From Devosia faecipullorum (GTDB lineage Bacteria > Pseudomonadota > Alphaproteobacteria > Rhizobiales > Devosiaceae), in the NCBI RefSeq assembly GCF_015158295.1, contig NZ_JACDXV010000002.1:62001-126000 (forward strand): DNA of 64,000 nucleotides, given 5' to 3'. Of the stretch, positions 10,066-20,521 are shown one piece after another. How positions within the stretch are numbered: position 1 is the stretch's first letter; each line of letters opens with the position of its first letter. The position numbers and the translations under genes were made by a program. The notes beneath the pieces are model-generated. The model did not search any database and was not told the DNA's origin. It saw nothing but the letters and a program-made list of their open reading frames with translations.

Positions 10066-11052
10066 CTATCCCCAGGGACCGCGCGCACCGCCATCGTCTT
10101 CGGTGCGCCCCACGGTCGGCACGCGCCAGCCGCCGCCGATATCGCGGTCGCCGGAGGCGGGGCGCGGACGGGGCTGGGGGCGGCGTCCCTTATCGTCCAG
10201 GCTCATCTCGCCCGCAAGCTTTTGCAGGGCGGCAATGCGGTTACCGGTGTCGGGATGCGTGGAAAACAGGTTATCCATCCGCTGCCCGTTGAGGGGATTG
10301 ACGATATACATATGGGCCATGGCCGGAATGCGCTCGGCGGCGACATTGACCTGGCGGCCGGCCAGAGCGGCAATCTTGTGCAGCGCCGACGCCAGGGCCA
10401 GGGGATCGCCGGCGATCATGGCGCCGTGCTTGTCGGCCTCGTATTCGCGGGTGCGACTCACCGCCATCTGCACGATCATGGCGGCGACGGGGGCGAGAAA
10501 CACCATGAGCAGGGCGCCGATGCCGCCGAGCGGATTGTCGCGATTATTGTTGCCGCCGCCAAAGAACAGACCGAACTGGGCCAGGGCCGAAATGGCGCCG
10601 GCCAGCGTGGCAGTGATGGTCATGGTGAGGGTGTCGCGGTTCTTGATATGGGCCAGTTCATGCGCCACGACGCCGGCCACTTCACGGGTCTCGAGCTGGC
10701 GCAACAGGCCCGAGGACACGGCCACGGCGGCATTGTCGGGGTCGCGGCCGGTGGCGAAGGCATTGGGCTGGTCGGTCTCGATGATATAGACGGCGGGCGT
10801 GGGAATGCCGGCGCGCTTGGAGAGCACATCCACCATGTTGAACAATTCGGGGGCGCGGGAGCGCTCCACCGGCACGGCGCCCTGCATGGAGAGCACCATC
10901 TTGTCCGAGTTCCAATAGGCGAACAGATTGGTCAGCGCGGCAAAGACCAGGGCAATCATCATGCCGCCGGTGCCGCCGAGGAAATAGCCCACCACCATGA
11001 AGAGCGCGGTTAGCCCCGCGAGCAGGACAAAGGTGCGGAAGGCATTGAACAT
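10066..11052 (-). CDS. htpX: Membrane zinc metalloprotease HtpX
   Basis: HtpX degrades damaged inner-membrane proteins. This 328-residue protein has two N-terminal membrane segments (within residues 5-45), the catalytic motif HELAH at 131-135 and two further hydrophobic segments after it. The C-terminal tail, rich in Pro, Arg and Gly, is longer than in E. coli HtpX. An AAGGGG site precedes the ATG. An inverted repeat GTTGGA-N7-TCCAAC (about 11068-11086) lies between it and the divergent small gene and could be regulatory. Confidence 0.95.
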   Translation of the reverse strand: MFNAFRTFVLLAGLTALFMVVGYFLGGTGGMMIALVFAALTNLFAYWNSDKMVLSMQGAVPVERSRAPELFNMVDVLSKRAGIPTPAVYIIETDQPNAFATGRDPDNAAVAVSSGLLRQLETREVAGVVAHELAHIKNRDTLTMTITATLAGAISALAQFGLFFGGGNNNRDNPLGGIGALLMVFLAPVAAMIVQMAVSRTREYEADKHGAMIAGDPLALASALHKIAALAGRQVNVAAERIPAMAHMYIVNPLNGQRMDNLFSTHPDTGNRIAALQKLAGEMSLDDKGRRPQPRPRPASGDRDIGGGWRVPTVGRTEDDGGARGPWG

Positions 11053-11134
11053 TGGTCGAACCCCTTGGGTTGGATCGTTTGTCCAACTATGTTGTGTGTC
11101 AAAGGGTTCCGTGCAAGCGGCTGGATGAAGTGTA

Positions 11135-11356
11135 ATGTCGGATCACGAGATCGATGCGCAAGGGGTCGGGCCCGAAACGTCCGAGCCGAAAATTTTGTCA
11201 CCGGCTGCCCGGCGGGCTTTGGCCGAGGCGGAGGCGCGCCGGCTGGCGATCGATGCAGCCACGGCGATGGCGCCCAAGGAAAAAGGCGGACGAGGCGGGC
11301 TGGAGCCGGGCCGCTATGGCGATTGGGAGATCAAGGGCCTGACCAGCGATTTCTAG
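11135..11356 (+). CDS. DUF1674/SDHAF4-like succinate dehydrogenase assembly factor
   Basis: This 73-residue protein carries at its C-terminus [20 protein letters not shown], which is the conserved DUF1674 signature. In eukaryotes the family member SDHAF4 protects the flavinylated succinate dehydrogenase subunit before complex II assembly; the bacterial role is inferred from that homology. The N-half is a short Ala-rich helix. It is divergent from htpX, with 82 bp between the starts. Confidence 0.88.
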   Translation: MSDHEIDAQGVGPETSEPKILSPAARRALAEAEARRLAIDAATAMAPKEKGGRGGLEPGRYGDWEIKGLTSDF

Positions 11357-11392
11357 CGCGGTGCGGGGTCTGGACCCGATACGTCCCCATTG

Positions 11393-11420
11393 GCGTCGCC
11401 CGAACAAGCCGGGCAATGAC
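11393..11420. repeat. Degenerate copy of a GTCATTGCC palindromic repeat
   Basis: The complementary strand reads GTCATTGCCCGGCTTGTTCG followed by GGCGACGCC, matching the elements at 23807-23834 and 31724-31752. This copy is imperfect in its second arm. It is located between the SDHAF4-like gene and the Flp pilin gene. Confidence 0.5.
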
Positions 11421-11455
11421 GATTGCGGAGATTTGAGGGATCGACCTTGCGGGCG

Positions 11456-11596
11456 TCAGCCCAGAATGTCGGTGATATTGTAGCCGGCGGCGGAAACGGC
11501 GAAGGTGGTGGCGACGGTGAGGATGGCGGCAATCAGGCCATATTCGATGCCGCTGACGCCGCTTTGGTCACGGAAAAAACTCTTCAAGAAACGCAA
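11456..11596 (-). CDS. Orphan Flp-family type IVb pilin
   Basis: This 46-residue protein has the Flp pilin layout. A short basic leader (RFLKSFFRDQSG) is followed by the processing-site region SGIEYGLIAAILTV, which includes the conserved Glu-Tyr pair and a single hydrophobic helix, and it ends YNITDILG. The only possible start in this frame is TTG (11596-11594, or the second TTG 3 codons later), because a stop lies three codons before it. I see no good ribosome-binding site. No tad/cpa assembly genes are in the window, so it would depend on machinery elsewhere or may be silent. Confidence 0.7.
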   Translation of the reverse strand: MRFLKSFFRDQSGVSGIEYGLIAAILTVATTFAVSAAGYNITDILG

Positions 11597-11651
11597 AACT
11601 GGAACTCATCACTAAAGGCTAACGGTACCTAAATGCCGAAACAAAGCTGAA

Positions 11652-11672
11652 TGAAAGCTGAACGGATCAGCT
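11652..11672 (-). terminator. Weak hairpin at the end of the ccm operon
   Basis: AAGCTGA and TCAGCTT form a 7-bp stem with a 5-nt loop that overlaps the ccmG stop codon on the minus strand. It is followed by TCATT rather than a T-run, so it would be a weak terminator at best. Confidence 0.3.
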
Positions 11673-12200
11673 TTTGAGCCGGTCGATGGCCGGCTTGAGT
11701 TCGGTGTCGATGGCGTTCTGGGTCAGCGGGCCGACATGCTTGTAGATGATGACGCCCTCTTTATTGACGAGGAAGGTCTCGGGCACGCCATAGACCCCCC
11801 AATCGATGGAGACGCGGCGATTGCGGTCGGCGCCGACGGCGTCATAGGGATTGCCCAGTTCGGCGAGGAAGGCGCGGGCATTTTCCGGGGCGTCGGAATG
11901 GTTGATGCCGAAGAGGCGCAATGCCGTATCGGCCTTGAGTTTTTCGAGCAGCGGATGCTCGTCCCGGCAGGGAACGCACCAGGACGCAAAGACGTTGACG
12001 ATGACCGGCTCGCCCGAGAAGTCGGCATCGCCGAAGCCGGGCACCCCAAGTCCTTCCACCGGCGCCAGGGTGAATTGGGGCACTTTCTTGTCGATCAGCG
12101 CCGAGCGCACCAGGCTTGAATCGCGGTCGATGGAAAAGGCGAAGACGGCCACCAAAGCCGCCAGCGCCAAAAGCGGCAGGACGAAAAACAGATACCGCAT
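11667..12200 (-). CDS. ccmG: Cytochrome c maturation thiol:disulfide oxidoreductase CcmG/DsbE
   Basis: CcmG reduces apocytochrome c heme-binding cysteines in the periplasm. The 177-residue protein has an N-terminal membrane anchor (residues 3-22), then the thioredoxin fold with ASWCVPC (Cys75 and Cys78) and YGVPETFLVNKEG containing the cis-proline. I set the start at the ATG 12200 because it directly precedes the anchor and overlaps the ccmD stop by 3 bp. It is the last gene of ccmABCDG. Confidence 0.95.
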   Translation of the reverse strand: MRYLFFVLPLLALAALVAVFAFSIDRDSSLVRSALIDKKVPQFTLAPVEGLGVPGFGDADFSGEPVIVNVFASWCVPCRDEHPLLEKLKADTALRLFGINHSDAPENARAFLAELGNPYDAVGADRNRRVSIDWGVYGVPETFLVNKEGVIIYKHVGPLTQNAIDTELKPAIDRLKS

Positions 12201-12346
12201 CAGCCGCGCTTGTCCCCGAGGCTCGCCAGCCGGGCTGAGATGCGGCGCGCGTCGAAAATGGTCCAGGCGATGAGCCCGGCAATGCCGGCAAAAACCCCGA
12301 TATAGGCGGCGGCGATGAAGGCGGCGTGTTGACCCAGATCGATCAT
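12200..12346 (-). CDS. ccmD: Heme exporter protein CcmD
   Basis: This 48-residue single-span membrane protein begins MIDLGQHAAFIAAAYIGVFA and has a basic C-terminal part (DARRISARL). CcmD holds the CcmABC complex in its heme-release state. The small size, the one membrane helix and the position between ccmC and ccmG, with ATGA-type overlaps on both sides, identify it. Confidence 0.9.
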   Translation of the reverse strand: MIDLGQHAAFIAAAYIGVFAGIAGLIAWTIFDARRISARLASLGDKRG

Positions 12347-13104
12347 GCGATGGCCTCCCGTGCCGCCTTGCGCTCGAGCGTGGCGAGGCGGCGGCGTCGC
12401 ACTTCGGTGCGCATCGACACCAATTGCAGGGTGATGAACAGGAAGGTGAAGGCGAAGAACATGGCAAAGAGCGGCATGAGCAGCGAACCGGGCATGCGGG
12501 GGCCATCGGCGGTGAAGACGCTGGCGGGCTGGTGCAGGGTGCTCCACCAATCCACCGAGAATTTGATGATCGGCACATTGACCGCGCCGACCAGGGTAAA
12601 GATGGCGATGACGCGGGCAGCGCGCAATTGATCGTCGAAGGCGCGCCACAGCGCCACGATGCCGAGATAGATGAAGAGCAGGATGAGCGTCGAGGTCATG
12701 CGCCCGTCCCATTCCCAGAACGTGCCCCAGGTGGGCCGGCCCCACATCGAGCCGGTGAACAGCGCCATGGCGGTAAAGGCGGCGCCCAGGGGGGCTGCGG
12801 CCTTCATCGAGACATCGGCCATAGGATGGCGCCAGACCAGCGTGCCCAAAGCCGAAACGGTCATGGCGCCATAGACGAACTGACTGAGCCAGGCGGAAGG
12901 CACGTGCACATACATGATGCGCACCGTATCGCCCATCTGGTAATCGGCGGGCGAATTGAAGAAGGCGAACCAGACGCCCAGCGCAAAGAGCAGGGCGGTC
13001 AGGATGACCAGCGGCCAGACCAGATAGGCGGTCCAGGCGAGGAATTGACCGGGATGGGCCAGCCGGTCCCACCAGCGCATTTTGGGTGTGCTTTCGATTG
13101 TCAT
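12343..13104 (-). CDS. ccmC: Heme exporter / heme-handling membrane protein CcmC
   Basis: CcmC delivers heme to the chaperone CcmE. The 253-residue protein has six hydrophobic segments and the tryptophan-rich motif around WGTFWEWDGRMTS, together with VHVPSAWLSQ containing the first heme-ligand His. Operon position is between ccmB (9 bp upstream) and ccmD (4-bp overlap). CcmE and CcmF are not in this window. Confidence 0.96.
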   Translation of the reverse strand: MTIESTPKMRWWDRLAHPGQFLAWTAYLVWPLVILTALLFALGVWFAFFNSPADYQMGDTVRIMYVHVPSAWLSQFVYGAMTVSALGTLVWRHPMADVSMKAAAPLGAAFTAMALFTGSMWGRPTWGTFWEWDGRMTSTLILLFIYLGIVALWRAFDDQLRAARVIAIFTLVGAVNVPIIKFSVDWWSTLHQPASVFTADGPRMPGSLLMPLFAMFFAFTFLFITLQLVSMRTEVRRRRLATLERKAAREAIA

Positions 13105-13113
13105 GACGGGGCT

Positions 13114-13779
13114 CTACTCCTCGCCCCAGTCTATCGCAAGTGCCGCGGCAAAGGGAGCCAGGCTCGCCGAGATGAGACTGAGTGCCGCAAGGAACAGCAA
13201 AGCGGCCCTGGCCTGGTCGGGTCCGCCCATGGGGGCGATGGCGCCGACGCCGAAGATCAGCACCGGTACGCAGAGCGGGGCGATGAGGATCGGGGCGAGA
13301 AAGCCGCCCCGGCGGATGGAGACGGTCACTGCCGCGCCGAAGGTGCCGAAGGCGGCCAAAGCCGGGGTGCCGAGCAGCAGCGAGACCAGGGTGCGCCAAA
13401 AGCTTTCTATGTCCATGGCCAGGATCAGCGCCAGAAAGGGCGAGACCAGGATCAGCGGCAGGGCGCTGGTCAGCCAATGGCTGATCACTTTTGCGGCAAT
13501 GACGGCGGCGAGCGGCGTTTCGGCGAGCCGATAGAGCGCCAGCGTTCCGTCTTCGCTGTCGGGCCGGAACAGGCGATCGAGCCCCATCAGCATGGCGAGG
13601 AAGGCGGCGATCCAGATAATGCCCGGGGCGATCCGGGCGAGCAATTCCTTGTCCGGCCCCAGGGCGAAGGGCACCAAGGCGCCGGTGATGACGAAGAACA
13701 GGAGGAGGGTGAGGATTTCGCCGCTGCCCGAAAAGGCCAGGCGCAGTTCCCTCTGCAAGGCGCCAAAAACCCCCTTCAT
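13114..13779 (-). CDS. ccmB: Heme exporter membrane subunit CcmB
   Basis: This 221-residue permease subunit of the CcmAB ABC complex has six hydrophobic segments. It starts MKGVFGALQRELRLAFSG and contains LYRLAETPLAAVIAAKVISH, typical of CcmB. Together with CcmA it powers release of holo-CcmE from CcmC. It overlaps ccmA by 4 bp (ATGA). Confidence 0.94.
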   Translation of the reverse strand: MKGVFGALQRELRLAFSGSGEILTLLLFFVITGALVPFALGPDKELLARIAPGIIWIAAFLAMLMGLDRLFRPDSEDGTLALYRLAETPLAAVIAAKVISHWLTSALPLILVSPFLALILAMDIESFWRTLVSLLLGTPALAAFGTFGAAVTVSIRRGGFLAPILIAPLCVPVLIFGVGAIAPMGGPDQARAALLFLAALSLISASLAPFAAALAIDWGEE

Positions 13780-14402
13780 GGCCTCGCTCCCAGCGTGAGA
13801 GTGGCGAGGCCGGGCACGGCGATATCGTCATGGGTGGCGATGATGGCAAGGCCGCCCTGGGCGAGATGGTGTGCAAGGAGCCGCGCCAGCAGGGCCGCGC
13901 CATCCCGGTCGAGGGCGGCGCTGGGTTCGTCGAGCAGCCAGAGGGGGCGCGGCGACACCAGCAGCCGGGCCAGCGCCAGCCGCCTTTGCTGCCCGGCCGA
14001 GAGATAGCCGGCATCGAGATTTGCTGCCTTGCCCAGCCCCACTTCCGCCAGCGCCGCGTCGCGCGCGAGACCGTGATCGCCGTTGATGGCGATCCAGAAA
14101 TCGAGGGTTTGGGCGACGCTGAGCCTGGGCCGCACCGCGTTCTTGTGGCCGCAATAATGCAGGAATGGCCCGGCTTCGGGATCGCGCCCGACAAACTCGA
14201 TCGTGCCGTCCAGCTTTGGCAGCAATCCGGCCAGGGTCAAAAGGAGGGTGGATTTACCCGAGCCATTGGGCCCGCGCAGCAACAATCCGGCGCCCGGCGC
14301 GAGATCGATGGCGATGCCGCTGGCGAGGACATTGTCGCCCCGGCCACAGGCAAGGCCCTGTGCCTTAAGAAAAAGCTGCGAAAAGACTTGCCGATCTGTC
14401 AT
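13776..14402 (-). CDS. ccmA: Cytochrome c maturation ABC transporter ATPase CcmA
   Basis: This is a 208-residue ATPase with Walker A GPNGSGKST (residues 44-52), the ABC signature region LSAGQQRRLALARLL and Walker B LWLLDEPSAALD, in that order. It drives the CcmABCD complex in the inner membrane. I prefer ATG 14402 because GGGG lies 4-9 nt upstream; an alternative ATG eight codons earlier has no visible ribosome-binding site. A TATAAT-like -10 sequence on this strand lies 54 bp upstream of the start. Confidence 0.93.
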   Translation of the reverse strand: MTDRQVFSQLFLKAQGLACGRGDNVLASGIAIDLAPGAGLLLRGPNGSGKSTLLLTLAGLLPKLDGTIEFVGRDPEAGPFLHYCGHKNAVRPRLSVAQTLDFWIAINGDHGLARDAALAEVGLGKAANLDAGYLSAGQQRRLALARLLVSPRPLWLLDEPSAALDRDGAALLARLLAHHLAQGGLAIIATHDDIAVPGLATLTLGARP

Positions 14403-14455
14403 GGCCCCATCTCGTATTGAACCCATGGTCGTACTGGCAAGGGCAATTGCGATTG

Positions 14456-14479
14456 ATTATAAGTCCAAGAGATTGGACT
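14456..14479 (-). promoter_or_regulatory. ccmA -10 box next to a 7-bp-arm palindrome
   Basis: Reading leftward, TATAAT (14461-14456) is directly abutted by an inverted repeat, AGTCCAA-GAGA-TTGGACT (14462-14479). The interval is shared by ccmA and the divergent acnA, so a factor binding the palindrome could affect both. Regulator identity is unknown; the repeat does not match the Irr or RirA boxes as I know them. Confidence 0.4.
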
Positions 14480-14555
14480 CATTCCAGAAATACGTGACTT
14501 TCGGCGGCCCCACCTGCCTGGAAAATCGCGTCAGCAGCAAGAAGGACGGAGCATC

Positions 14556-17309
<2,754 letters not shown>

Positions 17310-17337
17310 GCAGCGCTTACATTACAGGTTTTAGAGG

Positions 17338-17371
17338 AAATGGCGGCCTTCGGGCCGCCATTTTCGCTTTT
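17338..17371 (+). terminator. Intrinsic terminator of acnA
   Basis: TGGCGGCC (17341-17348) pairs with GGCCGCCA (17353-17360) around a TTCG tetraloop, extended by flanking A and T. It is followed by TTTTCGCTTTT, which is a textbook rho-independent terminator 31 bp after the stop codon. Confidence 0.92.
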
Positions 17372-17441
17372 GGGAAGAAGTTGTCCGCCCTCACCCGCTT
17401 TTGACTAGGCAGGCGGCGGCGCAGCGGCTTAAAACCTTGCC

Positions 17442-18185
17442 ATGCTGTTCCGCCCCGCCTTCGGTCTCATTGCCGGCCTTGCCCTTTCGCTTGCCCCTGC
17501 AGGTGGGACCATTGCCGAATCGAGGGGCACCGGTCCGAGGGCGGTGGTGGAATTGTTCACCAGCCAGGGCTGTGCGCAATGCCCGCCGGCCGATGCGCTG
17601 CTCACCAGCCTCGCCGAGCGCGGCGATGTCGTGGCCCTGGCCTATCATGTCGATTATTGGGACTATATCGGCTGGCAGGACACGTTTGGCAGCAAGAGCT
17701 TTTCCGACCGCCAGCGCGGCTATGCCAAGGGCTGGGGCTCGTCCCGCATCTATACCCCGCAAATGGTGATCAACGGGGCCGAGGGGGTGATCGGCTCGCG
17801 GCGCGACGCGGTTCAGGATGCCCTGGCCTCGGCGCAATTGCCGCTCAAGGTCAGCCTTGTTCAGCAGGGTGACATGCTGGCGATCCGCGTGCCCGCCGAT
17901 GCCCGCCTCGAGGACGCCAATATCTGGATGGTGCGCTATCTGGTGCGCGCCGATGTCGGCATCGATGCCGGCGAAAATGCCGGACGGAACATGGTCTATA
18001 CCCAGGTGGTGACCGACAGGCAGATCCTGGGCATGTGGGAAGCCGAGGCCGGTGCCGAGATCAAGCTGCCGCTGGCCGGACTGGCAGGCGCCGAGCGGGG
18101 CAATAGCGGCCTCGCCATCCTGGTGCAGAACGAGCGCAACGGCTTGCCCGGACCTATTCTGGGCGCGACGCTCTACGAATTCTGA
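17442..18185 (+). CDS. DUF1223 thioredoxin-fold protein, exported
   Basis: This 247-residue protein has a signal peptide (about residues 1-25) followed by the DUF1223 pattern. It shows VVELFTSQGCAQCPPAD with a CxxC pair (Cys44, Cys47), then AYHVDYWDYIGWQDTFGS and YTPQMVINGAEGVIGS. The fold is thioredoxin-like and location is predicted periplasmic. The biochemical role of the family is not established. It stands alone between acnA and the small RNA candidate. Confidence 0.88.
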   Translation: MLFRPAFGLIAGLALSLAPAGGTIAESRGTGPRAVVELFTSQGCAQCPPADALLTSLAERGDVVALAYHVDYWDYIGWQDTFGSKSFSDRQRGYAKGWGSSRIYTPQMVINGAEGVIGSRRDAVQDALASAQLPLKVSLVQQGDMLAIRVPADARLEDANIWMVRYLVRADVGIDAGENAGRNMVYTQVVTDRQILGMWEAEAGAEIKLPLAGLAGAERGNSGLAILVQNERNGLPGPILGATLYEF

Positions 18186-18226
18186 TCCGCCTCGTATCCG
18201 AGGGATGCGCAATCCTTATCGGGCGT

Positions 18227-18259
18227 AAAAAAAGCCCGCTCCCTGGAGGGGGGAGCGGG
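18227..18259 (-). terminator. Intrinsic terminator of the putative small RNA
   Basis: A 9-bp stem (18235-18243 with 18251-18259) and a 7-nt loop are followed on the minus strand by C and a run of seven T (18233-18227). No protein-coding gene ends nearby on this strand, which is why I infer a non-coding transcript. Confidence 0.85.
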
Positions 18260-18410
18260 GACTGACTATGGTCAACTCAGAATTGGGGGCGGCTGGCAGA
18301 GAGGCGTCGTAGTTTGGGGGCTCGGTCGGCCTCTCCGCCAGCCACTGGAGGCAATGATTGAACCTTGACCGGCCAATGGGGCGTCAAAAGGGAAGGATCG
18401 TGGCTGAATT
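18227..18410 (-). ncRNA. Putative small RNA (about 184 nt) with its own promoter and terminator
   Basis: On the minus strand a transcript from about 18410 to 18227 is predicted. It contains a long hairpin whose arms GGCTGGCGGAGAGGC and GCCTCTCTGCCAGCC (18299-18313 on the plus map) pair over 14 of 15 positions including one G-U. A shorter upstream hairpin is TTGAC...GTCAA. The end is an intrinsic terminator: CCCGCTCCC and GGGAGCGGG, then C and seven T. No ribosome-binding site or convincing reading frame is present. I cannot assign it to a known family. Confidence 0.65.
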
Positions 18411-18415
18411 GGGGA

Positions 18416-18443
18416 ATTTTAGGCCCCTTGCGCCATTGCACAA
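18416..18443 (-). promoter_or_regulatory. Sigma70-type promoter of the putative small RNA
   Basis: On the minus strand TTGTGC (18443-18438) and TAAAAT (18421-18416) are separated by 16 bp. The predicted start is the A at about 18410, six nucleotides after the -10 box. Confidence 0.6.
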
Positions 18444-18487
18444 ATCGGTCGATCATCAGGCGGTGACCACACAGGCATAGAGGCGGC

Positions 18488-18871
18488 GTGTACAATCCCG
18501 CGGATAAGTCAGGGAACACTCTTTCGCTGGTGCATGTGGGAGAACCGCAGGCGCAACACAAAAGCCCCGTGCAATCAATCGTCGCCTTCGACCGGCGGGA
18601 ATTGATGCAGCTTCTTTCGGTCTATGGCCGCAAGGTGGGCGCGGGCGAGTGGCGCGACTATGCCATGGATTTCCTCAAGGACCGTGCGCTGTTCTCGATC
18701 TATGCTCGCGTCTCGGAGCGTCCGCTTTTCGTGGTCGAGAAAAATCCCAAGCTGCGCAACCGGCAGGGCCAATATATGGTCGCCAACCAGCAGGGCATGA
18801 TCCTCAAGCGCGGTCATGACCTGGCGCAGGTCTTGCGCGTGCTCGATCCGCACCTGGTCGTGGTGGGGTGA
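18488..18871 (+). CDS. DUF2794 domain protein
   Basis: This 127-residue protein matches the DUF2794 pattern throughout: AFDRRELMQLLSVYGRKVGA, GEWRDYAMDFLKDRALFSIY, then NRQGQYMVANQQGMILKRGH and LAQVLRVLDP. The family is confined to alphaproteobacteria as far as I know and has no proven function. The start is taken as GTG 18488 with GAGGCGG just upstream; the first about 30 residues are not conserved, so an internal start cannot be excluded. Confidence 0.85.
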   Translation: MYNPADKSGNTLSLVHVGEPQAQHKSPVQSIVAFDRRELMQLLSVYGRKVGAGEWRDYAMDFLKDRALFSIYARVSERPLFVVEKNPKLRNRQGQYMVANQQGMILKRGHDLAQVLRVLDPHLVVVG

Positions 18872-18982
18872 GCCTGCGCAAGCGCAGCATCGTTTCCGGC
18901 TTGTTTTGAGCGCTGTTTGCTTTTCGAGCACTGCCTGATCAGGGCGGGCCGACCATGAGATGGGGCAGCATGGCCATGAAGT

Positions 18983-19480
18983 TCAAAGCGCCTTTTGCAG
19001 ATGCACGATGTCGTGCCAGCGTTCGAATTTATAGCCCACACCGGTGTAATAGCCGACCTTGTTGAAGCCGAAGCGTTCGTGCAGCCGGATCGAATTGGCG
19101 GTATCGGCGGTGATCACCGCCAGCATCTGCCGGAAGCCGAAGGTTTTTGACTGGGCCAGCAATTCGGCGAGCAGCAGCGTGCCCAGGCCCTGCCCGGTCG
19201 CATCGGGATCGAGATACACCGAATCCTCGGCGGTGAAGCGATAGGCGGCGCGGGGCCGGTAAGTGCTGGCATAGGCATAGCCCGCCACCTTGCCGTCGCG
19301 CTCGGCAATGATCAGCGGGTGGCCGAGCTTGACGATTGCCGCATACTTTTCCGCGATTGCCGCTTCCCCGGGCGCCTCGGTGTCGAAGGTGATGGCGCTG
19401 TGCTCGACATAATGGCGGTAGATCGCTGTGATGGCGGGAATGTCCGACCAGCGAAAGGGGCGAAGAATGGCGTCTGACAT
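18983..19480 (-). CDS. GNAT N-acetyltransferase (phosphinothricin acetyltransferase-like)
   Basis: This 165-residue GNAT enzyme opens ILRPFRWSDIPAITAIYRHY and has the acetyl-CoA loop YLDPDATGQGLGTLLLAELL. It continues with ANSIRLHERFGFNKVGYYTG and GYKFERWHDIVHLQK, the usual pattern of the Pat/MnaT subfamily that acetylates phosphinothricin or methionine derivatives. The actual substrate is not predictable. I chose ATG 19480; longer in-frame starts would run through the terminator of the upstream gene. Confidence 0.85.
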   Translation of the reverse strand: MSDAILRPFRWSDIPAITAIYRHYVEHSAITFDTEAPGEAAIAEKYAAIVKLGHPLIIAERDGKVAGYAYASTYRPRAAYRFTAEDSVYLDPDATGQGLGTLLLAELLAQSKTFGFRQMLAVITADTANSIRLHERFGFNKVGYYTGVGYKFERWHDIVHLQKAL

Positions 19481-19489
19481 GATGGTGCG

Positions 19490-19525
19490 CAAAGAAAAGG
19501 ACCGCAGCTTTTTACGCTGCGGTCC
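19490..19525 (-). terminator. Intrinsic terminator of the Bax-inhibitor family gene
   Basis: GGACCGCAGC (19499-19508) and GCTGCGGTCC (19516-19525) form a perfect 10-bp stem. Reading leftward, TTTTCTTTG follows. It ends the transcript of the gene at 19577-20302. Confidence 0.88.
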
Positions 19526-19576
19526 GGTTTGACGTCCAACCAAATTCCTTGATCCGGCGATCAAGGACTTCGCTTG

Positions 19577-20302
19577 TTATTCGCGATTGCCGAACAGGCG
19601 GAGCAGCATCATGAACAGGTTGATGAAGTCCAGATAGAGCGAGAGCGCACCCATGATGGCGTTCTTGGCCATGACGTCGGCGCCATAGGCTTCCGAATAG
19701 CTTTCCTTGATCTTCTGGGTGTCATAGGCGGTCAGACCGGTGAAGATCAGCACGCCGACCACCGAGATGACGAAGTCCATCATCGAGGAGGCCATGAAGA
19801 TGTTGACGATCGAGGCGATGATGATGCCGATCAGGCCCATCATCAGGAAATTGCCCATGCCGGTCAGGTCGCGCTTGGTGGTGTAGCCGTAAAGGCTCAT
19901 CGCGCCGAAGGTGGCGGCGGTGATGAAGAACACCTTGGCGATGGAGGCGCCGGTATAGACGAGGAAGATCGAGCTCAGCGACAGGCCCATCACGGCGGCA
20001 AAGGCCCAGAACACGGCCTGTGCGGCGGGCACGGAGAGCTTGTTGATGCCAAAGCTGAGCACCAGAACGAAAGCCAGTGGCGAGAGCATCAGCACGAAGG
20101 CCAGCGGGCTGCCATAGAGCAGTTCGGCATTGGCCTGGCTCGCCATGGCCCATTGGCTGGTGAAATAGGCGACCAGGCCGGTCACCACCAGGCCCAGGCC
20201 CATGTAATTGTAGACGCGCAGCATATAGCTGCGAAGACCCTCGTCGATGGCCAAGGCCGAGCCGGCCCGCGCATTGAGGGTCTGACGGTCATATTCAGCC
20301 AT
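19577..20302 (-). CDS. Bax inhibitor-1/YccA family membrane protein
   Basis: This 241-residue protein has seven hydrophobic segments. It starts MAEYDRQTLNARAGSALAID and ends with the acidic-neighboured segment YSEAYGADVMAKNAIMGALS, LYLDFINLFMMLLRLFGNRE. This is the standard architecture of bacterial BI-1 proteins (YccA/YbhL type), thought to act as pH-sensitive cation leak channels or FtsH modulators. A GGAG site precedes the ATG. It is monocistronic, with its own terminator. Confidence 0.93.
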   Translation of the reverse strand: MAEYDRQTLNARAGSALAIDEGLRSYMLRVYNYMGLGLVVTGLVAYFTSQWAMASQANAELLYGSPLAFVLMLSPLAFVLVLSFGINKLSVPAAQAVFWAFAAVMGLSLSSIFLVYTGASIAKVFFITAATFGAMSLYGYTTKRDLTGMGNFLMMGLIGIIIASIVNIFMASSMMDFVISVVGVLIFTGLTAYDTQKIKESYSEAYGADVMAKNAIMGALSLYLDFINLFMMLLRLFGNRE

Positions 20303-20521
20303 TTTCAGGCTCCTTCATCCGAAACTAACAGGTGCGGTTCCATACCGCCGTGGGCAATCGGCTTTTGCCACTTGGCACGGAATATGGTGATAGTCTCATT
20401 GATTGACAAGGATAAACGGGCCGAAATGGTATCGGGTCTGGCCCGGTAAAATCATTGTGTTAGGCTCGGGGGCAGGAATCGTCACGCCTGACCGCCAGGC
20501 TTGCCTGCCAGGGAGGACATC

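Noticed and set aside
18227..18410. 6S RNA assignment for the putative small RNA
   Set aside because: The length and central bubble are suggestive, but the 5' and 3' ends do not pair and no promoter-mimic bubble could be shown by eye, so no family name is given.
18277..18561. A 94-codon minus-strand frame overlapping the putative small RNA
   Set aside because: It starts inside the DUF2794 gene, upstream of the predicted promoter, and its translation has no protein-like features. The promoter and terminator placement favour a non-coding transcript.
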